Shown piece by piece: positions 9,857-19,500 of a stretch of 64,000 nucleotides of DNA (within the stretch, counting starts at the first letter, position 1; the number at the start of each line of letters is the position of its first letter). The translations under genes and the position numbers were made by a program. Under the pieces are notes generated by a model. That model was not told the origin of the DNA. It worked only from the letters and a program-made list of their open reading frames with translations, and made no database searches. The stretch is from NCBI GenBank assembly GCA_026770025.1, contig JAMXDE010000013.1, forward strand, positions 62,001 through 126,000. The letters run 5' to 3'. The stretch comes from Craspedostauros australis. Lineage: Eukaryota > Bacillariophyta > Bacillariophyceae > Mastogloiales > Achnanthaceae.

Positions 9857-11964
9857 CTTGGTGGTCGTTGATAATCAGATCGCGTGGTTCAAGTGCTTGT
9901 TATGATGACTGCTGATGCCGTTGATGGAGTTGATGGTGTGGATGGTTGCAACAACAAATCTCGGCTTTGCTTTCCAGAATTATGAGGCATGAACCCAAGA
10001 TGAAGATTGATGCTTGATTCTCTAGTCGCACACGTTTGACACTATGAGCCAAGTATTGCACGCCACAACAGATGATGATACCACGCCACACGTCAGTTGT
10101 GGATGGCACTGTATGCCCAGCTCGTGTCATCCTGATACCATTGGTCGTGCTCGTGCACGCGCAAGTTCAAGCGCAAGTGCAGATTACTCGAGAGCGGATG
10201 CGGAATGCATGAGTGTGGCGTTTGCTCGCAACGTGTGTCTCGGGCTCTTGACGTCTCGATCTTTCGGCCTCCGCTGTTTGGGGCTCTGCGGTGCTGGAAG
10301 CGCCGTTGGCGTGTGCGCGGGTTTGGGAATTCCTTTCCAGTTCTCGAGTCGTACTTTGCATCTCCAACCGTGTTGCCGACCTCGCATGAAATCGTGCTTC
10401 CGGATGCGAGTCGTGTATCAGCAAAGGCCATGACTCGTTCGATTCGATGTCATGAACGACATCGACGTTGCTTGGATGACACACGTCTTTCGCGCCATCG
10501 AATTCTCAGCCTGGTATCGGCGCTGTCATCAATGTTGGTGGCCGCTGAGTGAGGATCTGCGGCAGCTTCGTTGGCGTCAGCTTCGTTGGGATCGGCTGAA
10601 TTCGCGCCGCACCCGCCGTTGTGGTTGGTCGATGCAGTTGATCCTATGAAGCGCGGCGTCGTGTGCCGCTGCCTTGATTTCGACCTGCAAGATATTGCGA
10701 TCTGCAAAGTCTGTTGCTGCCCTGCATGATGTGGAGTTGGTGACCGCTGCGATACGCTGGCGCGATGTGTTTGCGTGTGTGCCTTTCCTACAGCAGCGCA
10801 CGGGCTGGGTACGGCTAATCCGGCACCGTGTTCTTCCAGCCGCTCTGGTCGTTGCGACCGCACAGAATTCCGATCAGGGTATCAGGGCTGGACGCTGTGC
10901 TGCGGCAACCGCCCTTGGGGAGGTTCCGTGTTCGTGGAGTGGTTGTAGTCACAGACCAACTGGCGCACCTTTCCACAGCTCCTCTTGGGTCTCGTTTCCA
11001 ACCATCGCGGTGGATCGCCTTCGCCATCGTGGGAACAGAGTCGCACTGCAACGTTGGTGGTGGTGTTTGTGTGAGCGTCTGTTGGGCACATCGTGTCTTG
11101 TCGCGCAATCGAAGCAAGTTGAAGTCCATCATCTGGGAACAATCAATCACGGATGACAGGCAGGTGGGTGAACCGCGCCAAGAATGCGTGACACAAAAGC
11201 GCACGATCACAACCCAACGTGTCTCTCCTTCGCGGGAAGACCATCTTGCTTTGTGAAAGAATTCCAGCCAGACGACGCGTGATGGGCTGTTGGCCTTCGG
11301 AGTTGGTGGAGTGCATTCGCGTTTGGTTGAAGCGTCGTCGCAAATCATAAATAAAATGCTCTCATCAACGATCAATCATGTGTTCGGAGAACAATCTTTG
11401 ACACGAGGTTGAGTACCGTTGTCATGATGATGAAATTCCGCTGTGATGTATTTGCATCATCGTGGATTACAAGAATCTCATGAATCTCCAGACACGCTGA
11501 TCAATCCTTCGCGACGCGAGCGTCGTGCGACGCAAACAAGGCATCACGCCCATGGCGAGATGGCGTTCTGCAGTTTCATTTTCATGTCTGACCATGCGCT
11601 GTGACACAATAAGCCTGGTGGACGATTCCGCCACAGTCACATTGCATCGCATTCCATTGGAATACATCGTTTTGCATTGTATCATGACACTGGCACTTAG
11701 TACTTGAAGCCGTACCACACAGGAATCTCCAGGGACGGTTCTGTCACGCTTCACGATTTGCGGCTGCAATCCGCATGGATTCGAGTGGCAGAGTGCTGTG
11801 GAAACAGACGAGCAGCTTGGCCTGCCTTTCTTTGATGTACAAACTTCGATCACAAAACCCCGCTTGGGCTGCAACGACATCCATCCAAACAGAGCATCGA
11901 CGATCACATCCCATCATTGCTCTTGGACAGCACCACAAGACTGCAACACTGTAACACTGCTATC
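9857..11964. other. 2.1-kb divergent intergenic region
   Basis: This lies between the start of the minus-strand AAA ATPase and the plus-strand kinase, so it should hold both promoters. Frames up to ~185 codons occur on both strands (for example minus 10815-11375), but they are Cys/Trp/Arg-rich, resemble nothing known and overlap each other. I do not call a gene. Confidence 0.5.
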
Positions 11965-13873
11965 ATGGTGAACCAACTGCTGTCTCCGCATGAGTTGCAT
12001 CCAGAAACCCTCAAGCCACCGAGTGCGGGAGGCAACCCGACGAGTGGCGACGACGAGCATGGGAACACCCTGTCTCACGACGACATGTCAGACAGCGAGG
12101 AAAGCATTGACACCACCGTTTTGCTGGACTCGGTAGGGGAGCTCGTCGAGCGGCAGGTGATGGAATCCGCATTGCTCAGGGCCAACCTCGACGACTCCCA
12201 ACAAAGCCGGTACAAGCTGTTGCCGCGCTATGATGCAACGCAGGACCTCACCATTGGCAGGGTCTTGGGTCGCGGAGGCTCTTGCATCGTGTATGAGGTG
12301 GACAATCTTGGGGGGGAGACCGTCACGGACGACCTCCCAACCACGGACGGTTCCAAGTTCTCCCTGCTCAGACGTCTGCGCGGCAAGTCCAGATCCAAAT
12401 CAAGGCAGGACAACCGTGACCATGGCAACAAGCAGGCATCGCAGCAGGGCAGCCTGCGTCTGGACAGCGAGTGGGAGGATGTCGATGGGAGCAGTGCCAC
12501 CGACCATGGCGCCATCGATTGCGATGTCCGAATCCACAATGATGGGCGCCATACCATAAAGCATGCCATCGATGTCTCCCTTTCCAAGGGCTTTCTCATC
12601 CAGTCGCAGATCAAAGACTGCCCATCAAGGGGTGTGACTTACAGCGACAGCCGCCATCATCATCAAATGAAAGGCACTGACAACGGCAGAAGCAACAGCC
12701 AAGTGGAATACAACATCAAGAACGCAGATGAGATGATACAACATGATTCGGGGTCCTGGACACAAAGCGAAGTTTCCATTATGCCAAACACTGGTAGCAC
12801 CAGATTTGTCTTCAAGAGGGTCGCTCCGGAATACCTCGAAAAGGACAAGCCCACCTTCTTCAAGGGCACCGTTGATCTCGCCATGGAGGCGCACTACTTG
12901 TCAGCCTTGCACCACCCCAACATTGTCGCCCTCATCGGCATGAGCGCAAGCGAACCTTCCGTCGACCCCAACTACTTCATCCTCATCGAACGGTTGGAGG
13001 AGACACTCACCAAGAGAAGTGAGAAATGGGCCGCCATGAATCGCATCAACAAGGGAATCACTGGCGCCTTCATCAGAAGCAAGAAAAGGGTGCAGAAGCT
13101 GCTCCACCAGCAGATGGAGGCAGCCTACGATATCGCAGCTGGCTGCGAGTACCTGCACGAGCAGAACATCATCTTTCGTAGTCTGGTAAGTGCGGCATAG
13201 TACGACTACTGATGTATGGCAGCGCCAGGCTACCATGCGCTCATCTTCATGTTATTCGGAGACTGTGCGCGTGTGCTCTGCCATTGCTTTGATCGATATT
13301 TGGCACCATGTGCTCACGCTGCCACCTTCAACGTCACTGCCACGTTCACCTCCTATACCTACGCTCACACTACATACGTGCACATGCAAAATCCACATAC
13401 ACATCCACATGCAAATGCAAATGCACGAGCAGAAACCAGACAACATTGGATTCGACTCAACCAACGTGCTGAAGCTCTTCGATTTCGGCCTGTCAAGAGA
13501 GATTCAGGAGGAGGACAAAGTCTCCGACGGATTGTATCGAATGACCGGCATGACAGGTACCTTGCGGTACATGGCGCCGGAGGTCGCCCTCGACCAACCC
13601 TACAATCTCTCGGCAGATGTCTACAGCTGGTCGATGCTCATGTGGTCCATCCTGGCCCTGGAAGCTCCATTTGCCTTCTTCACCCAGGTCATGCTCTACG
13701 ATCGTGTGGTGCACCGCGGTTCGCGCCCCACCATCTTCAAGAGCTGGCCTCAGGCATTGGCCGCCACCATGCGACGTGCCTGGGACGCCGACATCGAGAA
13801 CCGCCCCTCTTTCACCGAGATCAAGCTCGTGATTAAGGAACAGCTCTATTCTATTGAGAGAGATCTAATGTAG
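11965..13873 (+). CDS. Protein kinase-like protein with altered catalytic loop (two exons)
   Basis: Exon 1 is 11965-13185 and exon 2 is 13433-13873. The 247-bp intron has GTAAGT at the donor and CAG at the acceptor, phase 0, giving 553 aa. The Gly-rich loop is GRGGSCIVYEV (~102-112). A ~165-residue hydrophilic insert follows, then the VAIK-equivalent Lys284 (FVFKRV), the helix-C Glu308, DFG at 424-426, and TGTLRYMAPE at 448-457. The splice junction yields IIFRSL/KPDN: the usual HRDLKPEN is FRSLKPDN, so the catalytic Asp is Ser406 (codon agt, 13180-13182). Lys, Glu, Asn411 and DFG are kept, so ATP/metal binding may survive while phosphotransfer is doubtful. It could be a pseudokinase scaffold or an allele-level defect. 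The ATG at 11965 was preferred over one 48 bp upstream because of its context. Confidence 0.88.
13186..13432 (+). other. Intron of the kinase-like gene
   Basis: It starts GTAAGTGCG and ends GCACGAGCAG. In-frame stops make splicing necessary, and joining restores a continuous kinase catalytic-loop and DFG region. CA/TG-rich repeats (catgcaaatgcaaatgcac) lie just upstream of the acceptor. Confidence 0.85.
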
Positions 13874-14819
13874 TAACAGTAGCAGCAGCATCGTCACGCG
13901 CATTGTTGCCACAGGCGGGTCCACAGCCGCAAGTTCGTTGGCATCCGACTGCAACAACCGAGGCATTCACAATCGCATACTTACTTGGATTACACCCGGG
14001 CTACCAAAGATAGTAGAGTGGAATGGAGTAGACAGTGCACTGCTGTGTGCGGTAGATGTACCAAAGGTCGCATAGTATAATATAATATACTACTACATAT
14101 TACAATACACATTGGTACGAAGGTTTGTTCGAATACAGGCTATGGTAGGTATTATGATGGAGCGTCTCACCAAATCGAAAATTGTGTTTTCATAGTCAGT
14201 CCCACCAAACTCATCCTGTGAATGAATCGACTGCAACGAATACGAATACCAAAAGCCACGATTCCGAAAGATGAGGTGACCACGCAAAGGTCGCATGACC
14301 GTGGATGCAAACGATCCGAAATTCCCTTCTTGTTTCCATCCGTCCAAACTTCGCCGCCTGATCGCGCGCCATTTGTGCCATGTTTTCGCTTTCGCATGAG
14401 ACATGCCATTCATGTGCCAACCAGCGAGAGCACACACTCAATCACACACACTCACTCACTCACTTTCGTTGATCTCTTGTGAGTGCCATCGATCACGAGC
14501 GTCACTTCCAACACAAGTAGGTCGTATTGAGCCGTCCAAATATGAGCCACTAGCTGCGAGCCACGAGCACAGCCAGTAGCCCACCGATCCCAAGAGCATC
14601 ATCCATCACAAGGGCATCACCCATCAATTGATCCTTGCGCTGTATGACTACTCATATATAGTAGTATAATATTCTATATAATATTATATAATAGAATAGA
14701 AGAGTATGATACAAGATCACTAACAAAAACGTGTGGTGCAAAAAAGGAAGAGAAAGCAAGAATCGAACCGAAGCAAAATAATATCCATAATGATTTTGGC
14801 CTGGTACTGGCCTACGTGG

Positions 14820-14895
14820 CTTGTCTCCCCAGGCAAATTGGAGGTGCAATTTGTCTCCACAGGCAAATTGGGGTCCATTTGTCTCCACAGACAAA
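14820..14895. repeat. Imperfect-palindrome cluster, copies 1-3
   Basis: Three units of tttgtctccacaggcaaa, about 27-30 bp apart (14820-14840, 14848-14869, 14878-14895). Each unit reads TTTGTCT-CCAC-AGRCAAA and can fold back on itself. Confidence 0.75.
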
Positions 14896-15407
14896 CTGCG
14901 ACTCAACGGACTAGCCCAAATACGCTTTACGAGAAGCCGTTTTTTTTTCAAACCCTTTTTCGCTGGCCATCTCGACTCACGACATGACTCATGTCTTAGT
15001 TCTATAATAATCGCTGCAGTTGTGGTAATTGAACAAACAATAATCATGATTCGTGCTCCACCCTCCTTGTTGTGTTACACCGTTGCCAGGATTTTGGTGT
15101 TGTTGCCAGGAGCGGTGGATGACATCGAAATCAAAAAGTAAAATCTCATTACCTTAGATCCCATGACGTCAGAAAAGCAAGACAGGCGCACGGAAAGGAA
15201 CCCCTGAGACATGACCAATGACGCCGTGCTGCATCGTGAGGTTTTTTTTTTGAAATCGCCAAATAAATGAGTTACTCGAAGGAGTCAGAAAAAAAAACAA
15301 CCCACTTTCGGGTTTCGGACCGAAATCGGGTTTTTTTTTTGCAACACGGGACATCGTGGAGGAATGTGGGACTTAAGTAGTACGTTGCCATTTTCGGCGA
15401 CCTTCCG

Positions 15408-15511
15408 TTTGTCTCCACAGGCAAATGGGGGTCGATTTGTCTGTGGAGGCAAATTGAGACTTCAATTTGCCTGTGGAGACAAGCTACGTAGAGTTTGTCT
15501 CCACAGACATG
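15408..15511. repeat. Imperfect-palindrome cluster, copies 4-7
   Basis: Four more units at 15408-15425, 15436-15453, 15466-15483 and 15494-15511. The middle two carry the reverse-complement centre (gtgg instead of ccac), so both orientations are present. Confidence 0.75.
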
Positions 15512-15846
15512 AAAACCCTCATTATGGATATTGCCATAGTTGAGATTCAACAAGGGACAGACCAATACCGGACACGGTATCCACCTCCAACAGGAGAAAT
15601 TATTGTTTTGGCGCGAAATCTTCCGACTTGATTGACCACCAAATCTTTTCCCCCTTCTTTCTCTTCTCCATTCATGAATCCATCATGACTCAAACATGAC
15701 CGACCTGACTCACATCTCACCTTGGGAACTATATGCTCCTCAGATCCTTCTACTACAACACACCTCAATTCCCTCCATGCTGATGACTACTGCACTATCG
15801 CCGTAGTCTTGATGCGTGTATCCAACCTGCTTCAACTCAAGCAATG

Positions 15847-15851
15847 GAATC
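15847..15851. repeat. Target-site duplication, left (gaatc)
   Basis: The five bases gaatc just outside the left LTR are repeated at 23042-23046 just outside the right LTR. Confidence 0.9.
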
Positions 15852-16481
15852 TGTTAGAACGTAATCGTAGATGGGTTTGAAGATACCGCACCGAGAACGT
15901 AGAGTGATCAAGTCGTTGTTGTTGGTGAGGAGAGTGTTTGTTTACTGTGTTATTCGTATGGTAGTAGGAATGCTGTCGAGCTCACAAGATTGTCTTCTTG
16001 GAACTGTGAGCATGATAGAGGCATGACATGATCTCATGCAATTGCAGATGAAATTAACACGGAGACAACACGACAAATGTGCGTGTTACTGCGTGAAGAT
16101 GAGTTGCAAAAGTCAATGAACAAAACACCGCGATAGCCCGTGTTGTGAATTACGTCTTCTCACGATGTTGCTAGTAGTACGATCACACGATTGATCGTAT
16201 TCACTTGAGAAGGTCAGGACAAGATTCGCACGTGTCACACCCAAGATCCAAGTCTGTCCTGATTGGGCAGATTGGTTCATCTTGGCAAGAAATCAATTTC
16301 CGCGACATTTTTGGATCTGTGATTGAGGGAAAACGATTCTTGCGACGCGAAATGCGACACAAATCTGACACAACGGATTTTCGACCAAAATTTCCATTCG
16401 GAACGGAAAAGGTAAGAAAAGTGGAGATTTCTGATTGGTCGACGGGTGTCGCTATTGTTAGAGATTTAGCGTGCGCTAATA
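15852..16481 (-). repeat. 3' LTR of the copia element
   Basis: 630 bp, apparently base-for-base identical to 22412-23041. On the coding strand it is the downstream LTR, directly after the GGGGAG purine tract. Confidence 0.95.
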
Positions 16482-16487
16482 CTCCCC
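16482..16487 (-). other. Polypurine tract of the copia element
   Basis: Plus-strand ctcccc abuts the LTR; on the coding strand this is GGGGAG immediately upstream of the 3' LTR, where plus-strand DNA priming occurs in LTR retroelements. Confidence 0.7.
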
Positions 16488-16505
16488 AAAGCGTGTCCCG
16501 GACAT

Positions 16506-19500
16506 TCAGGTCTTGTAGGTCGGGGAAGAGGACTCGGTGTGTCCTTTCCAGAAGAGGATGGGCTTCACGAGGGGCCAGAAGACAGCCCATGGAAGGAACT
16601 TCGTCATCACGTCGGCGACGTTCTGCGTGCCGGGGATCTTGATGAAGTAGAGGATGCCAGCGGCGACAGCGGACCGGACGCGATGGTAGGCCAGTGCGTT
16701 GTGGCGCTTGGAGAGCATGCTCTTGGGGACCGTGGAGGAGGTGATGACGGACTGGTTGTCACCCAGCATCCAGCTGGGGCCGTCGATCGGAATGCCCATT
16801 TCACGAAGGGCAAGACGGAGGGAGATGATCTGCTCCGTAGCTTGACGGGCAGCGACGAACTCGGACCCGTAGGTGGCGGTCTCAACCGTGCCTTGACGCT
16901 TGGAGAACCATTCGATGGGGGTCTGGTTGACCAGATGGAGAGCACCGGTAGCAGATCTGCCAGTGACTTGGCAGTGGAGAAGGTTGGCGTCGACGAACGT
17001 GGTGGTTCGGACAGGTTTACCTTTCGGCTTGGGGATGTCGTCCGGAATCTCCTCAGAGGTCTTCCCGTAGACGGAGTAGATCCAGTCATGGTTGGGAACC
17101 TTGTAGTGAAGATCGAAGCGTGGGACGCAGGTGCGGAAGCGGATGGCAGCATCAGGATGCTTGCGAAGATATCCGTAGATGCGCTTTGCGCGATCCAGAT
17201 GACCTTGGCGAGGAGCTGAGCGGAAGCGTGCCAGCGTCATGACGGCGACAGAGATGTCAAACCGTCCGAGGGAGATACACCACTGGAGTGCACCGATGAG
17301 CGACATGAACTTGCGTTTGTCGGTTTCGCTGAGTTCGGAAGAGGTGTCGAGCTCCGGACTGTCGGCCTTGTCGAGAGGGCAGCTGATCTTGCGGGGAAGC
17401 TCGCCGAACATGCGTTCGTAGTTCTCCATCATCCGCTTGATGTAGGATTGCGGGGAGAGCTTGAGAGTGCCGTCGGGATCACGGCCGAAGTCAGCACCGA
17501 GATGGTACTTGATAGGACCAACTCCCTTGAGCTGGTACCCGTACTTCGAAGAGAGGATGTCGAAGAAAGCCTTGGGATCGGCCATCGTCGCGGTGAGGTC
17601 GTCGACGTAGACGCAGACGTACTCCCAATGGGAGTTGGCGTCACGCATCCAGACGTCGGGATCGGAGCGGCATTGGAGGAAACCCATGTCGCGAAGGGTG
17701 TCGGCGAGAGCCTCATGGAATCGGGCGCCCGATGTGCGCAGGCCGTAGAGTGCCTTGACTATCTGCATGGTATGACCAGCGAAGTCACCGAATTCGTCAC
17801 CAGCGATGAAGCAGATGCGTTCTTGGGTGAAGGCCTCAAGATACGCATTGCCGATGTCTCCAACCCATGTTGGAATGCCGTTGAGTTCACCGGCGAGGAG
17901 GGAGAGGCGAAGAGAGCGAAGACTGACCACACCTGCGTAGGATGCATCCTTGCAGGGGTCGGTGAGGTGACCACCAGCGACGCAGCGCGCCTTGTGGCGG
18001 AGGTCATGCTTCACAGCATAGACCCATTGGAGACGGATCTTCTGGAAACCGGAAGGGACAGGGGCGCCTTTGCCGAGAGACTTGAAGGTGTGGTACCCGA
18101 AGAGTTGGTCCATCTCCTTCTTCTCGGCATCGGCCCAGAGAGTGTTGCCGTTCTTATCGTCGAGTCGCAGCGCTTCTTTGTGGTTGCGGGGGACTTGGAC
18201 GCCGAACTGGAAGGTGGGAGCGTGGTTGAAGGTCTTGGATTTGTGGACCTGGCGCTCAAGACGATGGGTGCGGATGGCGAGGCGCTTGAGGCGCTTCCAG
18301 CCAGGCTCGTCGAGCAGCTCGTGGCGGCGGCCGTAGGCAGCGCAAGAGACGGGATCATCCTGAATCATGATGGAGAGTGGTTCGGTGGAGGTGGAGCCGT
18401 CTCCCCATTTCACGATGACGTTGAAGCTGGATCCCTTGTAGGAGGGAGAGGAAGATGAGAGGGGACCCTCGTGTCCGATGATGGAGTCGAACTCCCACTT
18501 GGCGTCGGGGTCGTCGTTGTGCTCCTGTTGCCGTTCGATGATGTCGGCGAGCTCAACGTAGGAAATGAGGTCATGCGTCTCCCCATCAGCCAGTGCGAGT
18601 AGCATCTTGATGCGTTGGTGGTTGGCTGCGTCAAGGTCATTGACCTTTTGCACCACCTCCGCTTTGACTTGCTGGCCATCCTTCTCGTGGATGAAGGTCA
18701 TCCCAACGAGATCCTCGGGAGAGAACTTCGGGATGTGGACCTTGGCATTCCCCACTGTTTCAGGGTCTGTGCCGCGGCGGTCAGCCAGGATGGAATCGGC
18801 GAGGGAGTGTACGATGGGGTCGGAGTCAGGAGGGACGGAGATGTCGTCGTCTGGCTCCCCATTCGCCACATTCATGGCATCAGAGCCATCGTCCTCCCCA
18901 ACAATGGGGAAGGGGAAGTCCGCACGAAGATTGCGGGTGGCAGAGTCGTCGGCAGGTCGGATGGCAGACCGAGGAAGAAGTCGTTGGGTCTCGTCGTCGA
19001 GGACCCAGAAGGTAAGATCATCACCTTTGTGAAGGCAGGGACCGGCCCAGCGTCCACTGCGCTCCTTGGACTGGCTGGGGAAGGTGGGGTTGTCAACCCG
19101 GTAGTAGACAGGCTGCCACCATCGGTAGGACAGGAACTTGGAGATGTCCGGTCGCTGCCCGAAGGCGGCTTGAAGGGGGGTGATGGAGCCGGCGGTGACC
19201 TGCGCGATGTGATTGAAGAGATCAACCACATAGAGCGTGCAGATCAGCCAGAAGCGGTCGGGAGTACCCGTGCGATCCATCACACCGTTGGTTGTGCGTT
19301 TGATATCCTGGATCCGGCGTTCCGCGCCGTTCTGGTGTTGATGTTCCGGCTCACTCTGGTGATCACGAATGTGATACTGCCGGAGGATCTCCATAACCTT
19401 GTTACCGATCTGCGCCTTGGCGTTGTCGGACATCAGTAGGTCGGGAGCCCCGTGGCGTCGGATGAAGTCACGGAGAGTGTCGGAGATGCGGCTCTCGGAT

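Larger units (their letters stand above)
13874..15846. other. Intergenic with AT-rich and palindrome-rich stretches
   Basis: No gene is seen. It has a TA-rich stretch at 14650-14700, two clusters of an 18-bp imperfect palindrome (14820-14895 and 15408-15511), and short poly-T/poly-A tracts (14940-14949, 15242-15250, 15287-15296, 15330-15340). Confidence 0.55.

Noticed and set aside
14820-15511. CRISPR-like spaced palindromes
   Set aside because: Eukaryotic context, only 3 and 4 units, irregular spacing and mixed orientation; no cas genes.
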